Shown here piece by piece: positions 25,007-33,767 of a DNA stretch of 64,000 bases. This DNA is from Pseudarthrobacter sp. L1SW (lineage in GTDB: Bacteria > Actinomycetota > Actinomycetes > Actinomycetales > Micrococcaceae): NCBI RefSeq assembly GCF_020809045.1, contig NZ_CP078079.1, forward strand, positions 3,100,001-3,164,000, written 5' to 3'. The translations under genes were made by a program, and so were the position numbers. The notes below the pieces were generated by a model. It had not been told where the DNA came from and did no database searches. It saw nothing but the letters and a program-made list of their open reading frames with translations. Position 1 is the first letter of the stretch; each line of letters starts with the position of its first letter.

Positions 25007-26331
25007 TGTCTACGTCGCCTCGGTGAAACTTTTGTGTTTCTAGAAAATGTGCTCGCCACAGCTGCTCCCCCATCATTCGGGGCAACAGTCGCTATCCCAC
25101 TGGCTACCGGGCGAAAAGTAGTTCGCGTTGTATTAGCAAGCCCTACACAAATAATTGCATAGAAGAAAAGAGCAGAACCAAGGCTGTCAATAACCGGATT
25201 CACCGCGAAGGTGGTAAGTCCGGCCACAAGCGCCGGCATCCATTGCTGCACAAAGACTTGGGAAGTGGGATCTGAGAGTTGCATGGCAGTACCCACCATT
25301 GTCACCAGAAGAACGCACAAAAGCACCACGGAGATAGCCCCTCCGACTAATCCTAGCGTTAGGAAGGAATTGTGTAATGGGGTGGGCCGAAAGACACCGT
25401 TAATGTTGGCAAGGGCAGTAATACTAACTCTGGCTGCACCCCCAACGAGCGGATCCTCCTGAATGTATGGTACAGCTTGCTTCCAGAGGAATAGCCTGGT
25501 CTGGGTGTTATCGGTGCGTCCCACCGCAGAGTAAAAGCCCGAAAGGGCCCTTTCAAGGGGTTCCATTAGGGCAAAGGCAATTAGCGGCACGCCAAACACC
25601 ACTACGCTAACTTCAAAGCCGCTACGCCTTTTTCGTACGAGGAGGAAAATGAGAGCCGCCGAGAACAAGGTGGCCACAGTTGTGGCAGAGGGATACGCTA
25701 TAAGTGACCCGACCATAGCCGCCGCCATTAGAAACTTCACACCGGAGGCGCCCTTTCTTCTAGGCATGCAAAAAATGAAAATTGCAATAAACGCTTTCTC
25801 GTGACTGAGCAGCACCAAGGGCCCCGTTTTATTGGTCATTAAAACCTCAATTAGGCAGAGCAAAGCAAAAAGACCAGCTCCGATGTACGCAACTGTCTCA
25901 GCACCTATGCTGGAAACCCTTTTACCGTCGCCCAGTCTAAGGAGTTGCATGACACCCATCGCCCCAATCAACAGGGGTACGGCCGCAACGACCAGGGTGT
26001 CAGTTGACCATGCACCCTCTACAGCCGCAGCGCAAACCAGCACGAGAAGCCATGCACTATAAGTAATCGAAAGCAGCGCTAGGAAATAAGCCCGCGGAGC
26101 GCGCAGGGACAAACTGCCCTGTAAATCGAAGCCAACTGCGAGGACCAGGCCTAGAAGCACGGGACCGTAACGCCAACTTGGCCCGCCTGTTGTCCATCCG
26201 AAAAAGTCAAGGGAGACAAGCGTCAAAGCAACCGCGGTCGTCAAAGGCATAAGGAGTCTGGGGGTGCTACCAACGGAGCCCTGCGTCGCCTGATGCTGAA
26301 TAATACGCATGCGGTTAAGGTTTCGTTTCAA
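25003..26331 (-). CDS. wzy: O-antigen ligase/polymerase-like membrane protein (Wzy candidate)
   Basis: A 442-residue membrane protein with about ten to twelve hydrophobic segments and one larger outside loop. That loop, LFLWKQAVPYIQEDPLVGGA followed about 25 residues later by PLHNSFLTLGLVGG, is the O-antigen ligase/polymerase (Wzy/WaaL) signature, where an H/N-containing motif follows a Trp-rich one. It would polymerise flipped repeat units. It overlaps both neighbours by four bases, so polymerase, flippase and the WecG-like transferase are translated as one unit. The C-terminal 40 residues are cytosolic and basic. Confidence 0.8.
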   Translation of the reverse strand: MKRNLNRMRIIQHQATQGSVGSTPRLLMPLTTAVALTLVSLDFFGWTTGGPSWRYGPVLLGLVLAVGFDLQGSLSLRAPRAYFLALLSITYSAWLLVLVCAAAVEGAWSTDTLVVAAVPLLIGAMGVMQLLRLGDGKRVSSIGAETVAYIGAGLFALLCLIEVLMTNKTGPLVLLSHEKAFIAIFIFCMPRRKGASGVKFLMAAAMVGSLIAYPSATTVATLFSAALIFLLVRKRRSGFEVSVVVFGVPLIAFALMEPLERALSGFYSAVGRTDNTQTRLFLWKQAVPYIQEDPLVGGAARVSITALANINGVFRPTPLHNSFLTLGLVGGAISVVLLCVLLVTMVGTAMQLSDPTSQVFVQQWMPALVAGLTTFAVNPVIDSLGSALFFYAIICVGLANTTRTTFRPVASGIATVAPNDGGAAVASTFSRNTKVSPRRRRQ

Positions 26332-27158
26332 GGGTTACCGCTCTTACTTCTAGGACTGAAGCCGCCCTCGATTGCTTTTCGTACCATCGCAGACACGACG
26401 GTCCGCGAGATAACCCACACAAATTCCGTATTTCCGAAAAAGTATCTCTTCCATAGACGTTTAGGGTCAGATAACAGCCTAAAAAACCATTCCGCACCAA
26501 TTCTCTGCACCCAACTCGGCGCTTCTCTGACGGTTCCAGCCGCAAAATCAAAGGCTGCTCCGACACCCGCGGCCGGAATGCCGAGCGATGCAACAATTTC
26601 TCGTGCAATGAAGTCCTGCTTCGGTGTACCTAGACCGACCCACACAATATCTATGTCCTTATTGCCGAGAGCCTGAACACATTCCGCGATTAGGGTCGAA
26701 TTAAGTGGTGAGAACGACGGCGCATATGAGCCGGCTATCTGGATGCTTGGATACTGCTCCCTGAGTCGTTCTTCAAGTTTTCTTAAAGTGTCCGCGGTGG
26801 TACCAAGAAAAAAGTGCCTTGTGTTCTGCGGCAAGCCGAATTCAATGGTCCTTCTAAAGAAGGATGGTCCGCGGACTCTTCCAGCGTGTGTGTAGCCAGC
26901 AAACCATTTCATACATGAAACGATGGGTGCACCGTCAGGATAATTCCGGCCCGTCCTCATTAGGAGGTCAGAATATGCTGGATCGGAATTTGCCAAGACA
27001 ACGCTGTAGGCATTCGCGAGCCTTATGCATTGTGGCTTTATCTTGCCTGATGCCATCGCCAGTGTGCTGAGGGCTGCTTCGTCCAGTGTCGTGACGGCGA
27101 AAGGTACACCACCAACCACGGCAATGGGTGTGACGTCAGCTTCCAATTCGGTTCCCAT
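26328..27158 (-). CDS. WecG/TagA/CpsF family glycosyltransferase
   Basis: A 276-residue GT26 (WecG/TagA/CpsF) protein. Diagnostic segments are IRLANAYSVVLANSDPAYSD, NYPDGAPIV with the essential Asp, RVRGPSFF, HFFLGTTADTLRKLEERLRE and IVWVGLGTPKQDFIAREIVA, ending with the typical GAEWFFRLLSDPKRLWKRYF. These enzymes transfer ManNAc(A) or glucose-type sugars to a lipid-linked first sugar on the inner face of the membrane. The C-terminal hydrophobic/basic part allows membrane association. It starts the four-base overlapping trio wecG-wzy-wzx. Confidence 0.88.
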   Translation of the reverse strand: MGTELEADVTPIAVVGGVPFAVTTLDEAALSTLAMASGKIKPQCIRLANAYSVVLANSDPAYSDLLMRTGRNYPDGAPIVSCMKWFAGYTHAGRVRGPSFFRRTIEFGLPQNTRHFFLGTTADTLRKLEERLREQYPSIQIAGSYAPSFSPLNSTLIAECVQALGNKDIDIVWVGLGTPKQDFIAREIVASLGIPAAGVGAAFDFAAGTVREAPSWVQRIGAEWFFRLLSDPKRLWKRYFFGNTEFVWVISRTVVSAMVRKAIEGGFSPRSKSGNP

Positions 27159-27312
27159 TTCGATAGGTATGCAATCTAGAACGAGTGTTTTAAGACGCTG
27201 GCCATGGTCTCACCCACCAGCCGATGGCATGCTCAGTGGAGCATGGAATCGGCGACACAAGCCCTTGACATAGGTGTTTGGGAGACCGAGTCCTCGGCTT
27301 CCGAGCAGCCAG

Positions 27313-28674
27313 CTAACCCACTCTTTCCGTCGTGGAATAGTAGCTATACGTGTACGCATCCTGCCCCTTCGTAGGCATATGGTTCAAAACCAAACCCAGA
27401 AGTTCGGCTTCCACCAATTCCAGTGAGGACAATGACTTCTGCAGATCTTTGGACTTGACTTTCGAAGACCCAACTACCAGCACGACACCACCCACTTGTT
27501 GGGCTAGGACAACAGCATCCGTGACCGGGAGAAGTGGCGGCGCATCAATCACCACAGCGTCAAAGGCTTCTTCCAAGCGTTCGATGAGCTCTCTCATAGC
27601 CTGAGAACCCAGGAGTTCGCTCGGATTCGGCGGAATGCGTCCGGAAGTTAGAACCCATAACTGGTCATCACCCCACGGCTGCAGGAGGTCGTTGACCTCA
27701 GCTTCGCCAATGAGCGCTGTAGTTAAGCCAGCGTTCCGTTCCAACCCCAAGTAATCGTCAACGCGAGGTCGGCGAAGATCTGCATCCACCAGAACGACTG
27801 ACTGCCCGGCCTGGGCCATAGCGATAGCAAGGTTGGTAGCCGTCGTGCTCTTTCCTTCGCCCGGAAGTGAAGATGTGATCAGAACAGCCTTCGAGTTGCG
27901 ATTCACATGCGAGAACTGAAGATTGGTCCTGATCTGGCGAAAGGACTCCGCGCGTGGACTTTGGGGCCGCGTTTGGGTAAGAAGGGGCTTCTTAGCTGCA
28001 TCCGCGTCAAACGAAATGCCTCCGAGTATCGGGGCCTCCGTGATCGATCGCACCTCAACTTCTCCTCGGACTTTCGTGTCCAACGTGGAGCGTGTAATCC
28101 CGATGATCGCACCGAGTATCAGTCCGACGGCCCCGCCTACTAGGAGGTTGAGACGAATGTTTGGTGAGGCGGGTGCGGTGGGAGCCACGGCAGGCGAAAC
28201 AGTGGAGATCTTCACCGGCGACAACCCGCCCTGGGATGGCTTCTCCAAGTTGTCAATCGTACGTACGAGGCTGTCTCCTACGGCTTGAGCTATGGAGGCA
28301 GCTTGTACAGGTGACCCGTTGGAGACACTTATGGTTATCAAAACTGTATTAAGACCCGCGCTGGCTTCAACGCTCTTGGCGAGTTCCTGCGGCGAAACTT
28401 CTAGCCCCAAAGCGTCGATCACTGGCTGCAGCACGGCCGGAGTTCTAACAGTTTCAACGTAGGATTGAACCCTCGCCTGACTGAATGTATTTCCCTGCTG
28501 CAGCTCAGTTATCGACCCCGCACTTTGTATCGAAACAAATAGCTGCGTCCGAGCTGTGTACTGAGGAGACACTGCCAGGGAAGCGGCGCCCGCGACGAGT
28601 ATCCCTAAGAGTAGGGCTGATACCACGATGGTCCAGTTTCGCCGCAGCATTCTAAGGTAGTCACGCAGCTCCAA
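27313..28674 (-). CDS. wzc: Wzz/Wzc-like chain-length protein with BY-kinase domain (copy 1)
   Basis: A fused polysaccharide co-polymerase and bacterial tyrosine kinase. I start at TTG 28674, which yields LELRDYLRMLRRNWTIV, the usual N-terminus; the frame is open to 28755 and an earlier GTG/ATG is possible. Two membrane helices (about 16-36 and 175-195) enclose a periplasmic Wzz-type region. The cytosolic kinase has Walker A SLPGEGKSTTATNLA, Walker A' VLVDADLRRP and Walker B VVIDAPPLLPVTDA. A Tyr-rich C-terminal cluster (AYTYSYY) is the expected autophosphorylation site. It controls chain length and export. The second copy at 41816 is the high-GC counterpart. Confidence 0.87.
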   Translation of the reverse strand: MELRDYLRMLRRNWTIVVSALLLGILVAGAASLAVSPQYTARTQLFVSIQSAGSITELQQGNTFSQARVQSYVETVRTPAVLQPVIDALGLEVSPQELAKSVEASAGLNTVLITISVSNGSPVQAASIAQAVGDSLVRTIDNLEKPSQGGLSPVKISTVSPAVAPTAPASPNIRLNLLVGGAVGLILGAIIGITRSTLDTKVRGEVEVRSITEAPILGGISFDADAAKKPLLTQTRPQSPRAESFRQIRTNLQFSHVNRNSKAVLITSSLPGEGKSTTATNLAIAMAQAGQSVVLVDADLRRPRVDDYLGLERNAGLTTALIGEAEVNDLLQPWGDDQLWVLTSGRIPPNPSELLGSQAMRELIERLEEAFDAVVIDAPPLLPVTDAVVLAQQVGGVVLVVGSSKVKSKDLQKSLSSLELVEAELLGLVLNHMPTKGQDAYTYSYYSTTERVG

Positions 28675-28777
28675 AATATGGCGCCTTTCTTCAGTCGTTT
28701 CCAGCTTCACCTTGCTGGATGTTATGAGGCATCGCCCTGCAGCTTTACTGGGCATTCGGGCACCACGGAGCCAGACG

Positions 28778-29929
28778 CTAGGAGTAGGCAGCCTTCAGCA
28801 AAGAGGTCATGCTGTTCTTTGTCCAGTTCCTTTGCGGCATGTAATCCTGCTTGTAGGCACCTTCCACCGCTCGTGCCAGTCTAATTCCCAAATCCTGCAC
28901 GGGCTCAACGTCAACTACCACGGCGTTATCACCCGCCATCTGAGCAACTCCGCCAAGATTCAGGCAGACGACAGGCAAACCCGCTGCCGCCGCTTCGGCG
29001 GATGCCCAAGGGGCCGTGTCATGAAGGCCGGGAAAAAGCAAAACGTCGGCCTTAACGAGATGGTTCGCAATCTCTGAGTGCTCGATTTGCCCCAACAGAG
29101 AAATCCTATCTTCGAAACCCGTCGCCCATGCCTCTAACCCAGCACGTAAGGGACCATCTCCTATCACAACTAATCGCCAATCATCATCAAGTTGCTCGAA
29201 GGCCGACTTAACCAAAAACAATCCTTTTAGGTCTATGAGTCTTCCTACGAACAATACGACCTTACGCCCGGGGACGTACTGCCGCGTCTCGTAGTCTTCG
29301 TAAGGTAAAACGCAATTGGAATGCAATAAAAGTTCTGCTCCTGCCGGCGAACTCCTAACGGAATCTTCATTCAGCGATATGAAGACGTCCACTCTTCCCC
29401 GAAGGGCCAGTCTGACAAGCGCGCGAGACGTCTTAGTGGCCACCGTCCGTAGCGCCTCCTTGAAGGCAAACTTCTTCGCTAATCCCCTCAACAAGGCGAG
29501 CGGTGGATAAGTGTTTCCCCCGGCGGGACCCCACACAAATCTCGTTCCCTCAGGCAGACCGAAAAGTACAGGAGGAATCATCCAGTCGGAGGCAAAAGTA
29601 GCATGGTGAAAAACCGTCGAGTTTTTGGATTCACGCCTTACTACAGCTGAGGCAAATATGATCCACGAAAGATATCTACAGTATGTTGACTTTTTTCCGT
29701 CAAAAGGAGTCCGAACGCGAACAATGCGTACTGAACATGGAAGTTTGAGCACCTCGGACTCCAATGTCGGCGCGTTCCCGGTACGAGTAACAACAGTGAT
29801 GCCATCTACTAACTCGGCAGCAGCCTGCAGGAGGGACCACCCAGCACCCGACTCACTTCCCTGGGTAGGATCACACGCGTAGGCTGAGAAGACGAGATTG
29901 TTAGCCGGAGAAGTTTTATCTACTAGCAT
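28778..29929 (-). CDS. Glycosyltransferase family 4 (GT-B)
   Basis: A 383-residue GT-B fold transferase. The N-terminal domain begins NNLVFSAYACDPTQGSESGA, a pattern seen in GT4 enzymes with a GxGxG-like donor loop. The C-terminal domain has VLFVGRLIDLKGLFLV, LVVIGDGPLRAGLEAWA and the donor-site ADVLLFPGLHDTAPWASAEA followed by GLPVVCLNLGG (an E-x7-E type motif in a shortened form). No membrane spans. It is likely a retaining transferase acting on the lipid-linked repeat unit. Low GC content as in its neighbours. Confidence 0.85.
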   Translation of the reverse strand: MLVDKTSPANNLVFSAYACDPTQGSESGAGWSLLQAAAELVDGITVVTRTGNAPTLESEVLKLPCSVRIVRVRTPFDGKKSTYCRYLSWIIFASAVVRRESKNSTVFHHATFASDWMIPPVLFGLPEGTRFVWGPAGGNTYPPLALLRGLAKKFAFKEALRTVATKTSRALVRLALRGRVDVFISLNEDSVRSSPAGAELLLHSNCVLPYEDYETRQYVPGRKVVLFVGRLIDLKGLFLVKSAFEQLDDDWRLVVIGDGPLRAGLEAWATGFEDRISLLGQIEHSEIANHLVKADVLLFPGLHDTAPWASAEAAAAGLPVVCLNLGGVAQMAGDNAVVVDVEPVQDLGIRLARAVEGAYKQDYMPQRNWTKNSMTSLLKAAYS

Positions 29930-30065
29930 TCGGTCACTTTCTGAGTCTGTTAGCTACTTGTTTAGAGTGTTTGTGCATAGGCGCGCGACCAGGACCGGTG
30001 AACTGGCTATTCACTTCTATAGTCGGGTTAGTGAAGGTGCTAATTTTGCCGTGCCCATAGCAACT

Positions 30066-31274
30066 TTATCGACTGGCAAGTAACCCGCCGAAGACTTCCT
30101 CTGTCGCATTGAGCCAACAATCGGGAGCGAACGCTTGATCGTAGTACCGCCGAGCACCGGCAGAAAGCTCAAGACGCTCTGGAGGCGTACTACGCAACAC
30201 GCCCACAATTGCTAGTGCCAGTTGGCGGGGATCGTTGGGCTTCACTAGCGTCACCCCTGGGCCTACGAAATCAGCCATCCCGCCTACATTCGAAGCTATT
30301 ACTGGGGATCCGCAGGACAACGCCTCAATCACTACTCTGCCAAAAGGTTCTGGCCATATAGACGGAACGACAACTGCCAGGGCCTTGGCCATGGCAGGCG
30401 CAATCGCTGCGGGTTCCACCGCCCCATGAAAAACTACACGGTCGTCCAAAAGCCCTGCCGGTTGTGCACAACCGTAAACATCGATTCTCAAGGCCGGATC
30501 AGGCACGAGTGCCGCAGCAGCGAGCAAGACGTGCAAGCCCTTTTCAGGGGAGTCCCTCCCGACAAACACGAAGGACGATCGTTCGCCTCCATTTTGTTGA
30601 GTGGATTTGAGTGGATCAGGCCAGACAAGGTTGGGTCTAACAACTATTCGATCTGATTCCAAACCGGATGCAACAGCGATTGCTTTAACGTACTCAGAGA
30701 CAGCTATGAAAGCGTCAGCAACGTTAAGTAATCCCAAACCACTTTGCATCATCTTGGCTAATGTAGTTGCGGTCGAGGCTGCTCTAGAGTCTCTGTAGCA
30801 CGCATGACGAATGCCGCTCAGGGGGATTGCGCGCCCTACACATAATTGGCAGTCCTTACCCTCCCTGAAAGTTGTTCCAGCGATGCAGCCTATACGATAA
30901 TTTCTCAAGACCTGCACCACAGGAATATCCATCGATTTCGCGGCAAGGATCGCACTTGGCGAAAGCGCGGGAAAAGTATTGTTAACGTAGACGACATCGG
31001 GCCGAAATGACGCTACAAGTTGCTTTACGTCCTTATAGACGGCGCGATTGAATGTCATGTCCGTCAGCGTTCTAAGCGGACGGTTCGCGGCGACATCGCT
31101 ATTCCTGACGGTATAGTCCCTGACCTGGTATCCACTCGCCTTGAGAAAAGCCCCTTCGGTTTTGTGGCTTACGTCTTCGCCGCCCAAAACTCGGTATTTG
31201 GCATGCATGGTCAAGACGCGCAGAGGCGAACTCCCTGCCTGATTTAGGCCGCTAGACAAGCGATCCTCCTGCAA
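30066..31274 (-). CDS. Glycosyltransferase family 4 (GT-B)
   Basis: A 402-residue GT4 protein. The N-terminal part includes RVLTMHAKYRVLGGEDVSHK and a Cys-rich insertion (GCIAGTTFREGKDCQLCVGR, then HACYRDS) common to a subset of polysaccharide GT4 enzymes. The C-terminal Rossmann domain has FVFVGRDSPEKGLHVLLAA, VPSIWPEPFGRVVIEALSCG (EPFG-x3-E, the classic GT4 catalytic and donor-binding motif) and GSPVIASNVGGMADFV. It is the first gene of the minus-strand glycan arm and is divergent from gmd across a 443-bp region. Confidence 0.87.
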   Translation of the reverse strand: MQEDRLSSGLNQAGSSPLRVLTMHAKYRVLGGEDVSHKTEGAFLKASGYQVRDYTVRNSDVAANRPLRTLTDMTFNRAVYKDVKQLVASFRPDVVYVNNTFPALSPSAILAAKSMDIPVVQVLRNYRIGCIAGTTFREGKDCQLCVGRAIPLSGIRHACYRDSRAASTATTLAKMMQSGLGLLNVADAFIAVSEYVKAIAVASGLESDRIVVRPNLVWPDPLKSTQQNGGERSSFVFVGRDSPEKGLHVLLAAAALVPDPALRIDVYGCAQPAGLLDDRVVFHGAVEPAAIAPAMAKALAVVVPSIWPEPFGRVVIEALSCGSPVIASNVGGMADFVGPGVTLVKPNDPRQLALAIVGVLRSTPPERLELSAGARRYYDQAFAPDCWLNATEEVFGGLLASR

Positions 31275-31717
31275 AGTTGACGATAACTGACTTGCAAAGA
31301 TTCTTCGGGCATACTTTGCTCGGCTTCACAAATCAGGAGCGATCCCGGTTGGCGATACCTCTGACGGCTCGCATTGACCCACACCCGCTCTAGTCTGGCA
31401 TACTCCATGGCCGCTACTGGATGTTGCCCTCGCAGGAGGGCTGTAGTTTCGCTACTACGGATAGGAATCGCTCAATTCCGCACTCCAAACGCTAGGCTTC
31501 GGACGCTGCAGTTTGCTGGCCGGGCTGGCCTAGCAATCCCAACCTCAGTGGGTTGCTGGCAGTGGCACGCGGGCTATCACACTTTTCGAGGACCGGCAAT
31601 CTCGGCCGTGTGACGATCCAGCTATGGGATATTCTGTCTCGCGACATAGTTTCTGCGGCAAAGGCACCGACCCTGTAGTCAGATTCTGCCGCGGACCACA
31701 ACAATGGGGGGAATCCT
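31275..31717. promoter_or_regulatory. Divergent control region between the two glycan arms
   Basis: This 443-bp gene-free region separates a minus-strand GT4 gene from the plus-strand gmd operon, so it must hold promoters for both. No clear operator dyad or leader-RNA structure was recognised by eye. gmd has GGGGGGAATCC about 10 bases before its start. Confidence 0.5.
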
Positions 31718-32746
31718 ATGACCATGAGAGCACTGATCACTGGTATAACGGGCCAGGACGGCTCCTATCTTGCTGAGCTATTGCTGGGAAAGGGCTACGA
31801 AGTCCACGGACTAATTCGTAGGGCTTCGACCTTTAATACAGCACGAGTTGACCACTTGTACGTCGACCCGCATGACGCCAACGCAAAGCTGTTTCTCCAC
31901 TATGGGGATCTCAGCGATGGGGCCCGGCTAGTCACGCTCCTGGCCGAGATCCAACCGGATGAGGTCTATAACCTCGCTGCGCAGTCTCATGTCCGTGTTT
32001 CTTTCGACGAGCCCGAGCACACGGGAGACACAACTGGTGTCGGTACCATTCGCCTTCTGGAAGCCGTTCGCATGTCGGGGATCAAAACTAGGTTTTATCA
32101 AGCATCGTCCTCCGAGATGTTTGGTGCCACCCCTCCTCCTCAGAACGAAGAAACCCCTTTCTATCCCCGTTCCCCCTATGGCGCAGCAAAGGTCTACAGC
32201 TATTGGATTACGAAGAACTATCGTGAGGCGTACGGAATGTTCGCCGTTAACGGGATCCTCTTCAACCATGAGTCACCTCGCCGCGGCGAAACGTTTGTCA
32301 CCCGAAAAATTACACGAGCCGTCGCGGCCATCAAGGCCGGCAAACAGGATCTTTTGTACATGGGCAACCTGGACGCGGTCCGCGACTGGGGCTATGCAGC
32401 AGAATATGTTGAGGGCATGTGGCGCATGTTGCAGGCCGACGAGCCGGATGACTTCGTGCTGGCTACGGGGGGCAATTACACAGTGCGCGACTTCCTTCAG
32501 ATCTCCTTCGAGCACGCAGGCCTCAACTGGGAAGACCACGTTCGCTTCGATGACCGCTACCTTCGGCCGACAGAAGTTGATGCTCTCGTGGGCGACGCTT
32601 CCAAGGCTCAAGAGAAGCTCGGGTGGAAGGCGTCAGTGCACACCCCGGAGCTTGCTCGAATAATGGTAGACGCAGATATCGAAGCTCTGAAGCATGCGGG
32701 AAACCACTGGATCGACAAGGTGTCTCTTGAAAGCTGGAAGAACTAG
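31718..32746 (+). CDS. gmd: GDP-mannose 4,6-dehydratase
   Basis: A 342-residue extended short-chain dehydrogenase. It has NADP-binding [15 protein letters not shown] at residues 8-22, [15 protein letters not shown] as the typical Gmd cofactor loop, catalytic SSSEMFG (Ser/Thr-Glu) and [10 protein letters not shown] (YxxxK), and [19 protein letters not shown], which is diagnostic for Gmd. It makes GDP-4-keto-6-deoxy-mannose from GDP-mannose. The stop overlaps the GTG start of fcl by one base, giving a two-gene GDP-L-fucose module. No GDP-mannose synthesis genes (manB, manC) lie in the window. Confidence 0.93.
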   Translation: MTMRALITGITGQDGSYLAELLLGKGYEVHGLIRRASTFNTARVDHLYVDPHDANAKLFLHYGDLSDGARLVTLLAEIQPDEVYNLAAQSHVRVSFDEPEHTGDTTGVGTIRLLEAVRMSGIKTRFYQASSSEMFGATPPPQNEETPFYPRSPYGAAKVYSYWITKNYREAYGMFAVNGILFNHESPRRGETFVTRKITRAVAAIKAGKQDLLYMGNLDAVRDWGYAAEYVEGMWRMLQADEPDDFVLATGGNYTVRDFLQISFEHAGLNWEDHVRFDDRYLRPTEVDALVGDASKAQEKLGWKASVHTPELARIMVDADIEALKHAGNHWIDKVSLESWKN

Positions 32747-33720
32747 TGGCTGAGGAACTGAATTTCGTTCCCACCAAACTCGACCGCTCGTCTACGTTCT
32801 ACGTAGCGGGACATCGAGGACTGGTGGGTTCAGCGATCTGGCGCAGACTTGAGCAGGACGGTTTTTCCGACCTCGTTGGCCTTACCTCCGCAGAACTTGA
32901 TCTCAAGGACCGGGACGCGGTCCTCCGATTTTTCGCAGATGCGAAGCCCCGGTACGTGGTTCTGGCAGCCGCAAAAGTGGGTGGCATCCTGGCCAACAGC
33001 ACCTATCCCGTCGATTTCTTGAGTGACAACCTTAGAATTCAAGTCAACGTCCTTGACGCGGCCAGAGAGTTCGGCGTTGAGCGGCTCCTCTTCCTAGGTT
33101 CTTCTTGCATCTACCCCAAGTTCGCGGAGCAGCCCATACGCGAAGATTCGTTGTTGACCGGTCATCTGGAACCGACCAATGATGCGTACGCCATCGCGAA
33201 AATCGCTGGGATCATGCAGATTCAGGCGATTCGGCGGCAGTACGGTCTGCCATGGATTTCTGCTATGCCAACTAACTTGTACGGTCCTGGGGACAATTTC
33301 TCTCCGGAGGGATCGCATGTCCTTCCAGCACTGATCCGTCGTTACGATGAGGCTGCTCGTGCCGGCACACCTATAGTAAGCAATTGGGGTTCTGGTACTC
33401 CTAGGCGGGAATTCCTCCACGTAGATGACATGGCGGCGGCTTGCCTACATTTGTTGGAAAACTACGACGGGCCATCCCAGGTGAACGTAGGAACGGGCAC
33501 CGACGTATCGATCAAAGAACTGGCAACTCTTGTGGCCGATGCTGTGGGATACACCGGAGAAATTGCATGGGACACGACCAAGCCCGACGGAACACCCCGC
33601 AAACTCCTCGATGTCTCCAAGCTTGCAGCAGCTGGTTGGCGATCGACTATTGGGCTTGAAGCGGGAATTCGCTCGACGGTTGATTGGTATAGATCCAACC
33701 TCGCGCATATTCGCAACTAG
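32746..33720 (+). CDS. fcl: GDP-L-fucose synthase
   Basis: A 324-residue epimerase/reductase. The NADP motif VAGHRGLVGSAIWRRLE is near residues 20-36 (about ten residues later than usual because of an N-terminal extension). LGSSCIYPK carries the catalytic Ser/Cys, YAIAKIAGI the Tyr-Lys pair, and MPTNLYGPGDNF is diagnostic for GDP-fucose synthase. It converts GDP-4-keto-6-deoxymannose to GDP-L-fucose. It starts at GTG 32746, sharing a base with the gmd stop codon. L-fucose is therefore a predicted constituent of the polysaccharide. Confidence 0.93.
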   Translation: MAEELNFVPTKLDRSSTFYVAGHRGLVGSAIWRRLEQDGFSDLVGLTSAELDLKDRDAVLRFFADAKPRYVVLAAAKVGGILANSTYPVDFLSDNLRIQVNVLDAAREFGVERLLFLGSSCIYPKFAEQPIREDSLLTGHLEPTNDAYAIAKIAGIMQIQAIRRQYGLPWISAMPTNLYGPGDNFSPEGSHVLPALIRRYDEAARAGTPIVSNWGSGTPRREFLHVDDMAAACLHLLENYDGPSQVNVGTGTDVSIKELATLVADAVGYTGEIAWDTTKPDGTPRKLLDVSKLAAAGWRSTIGLEAGIRSTVDWYRSNLAHIRN

Positions 33721-33767
33721 TCAAGAGCGACTGATTTCGTTAGTGACTCTGAATTGGGGGAAATGTA

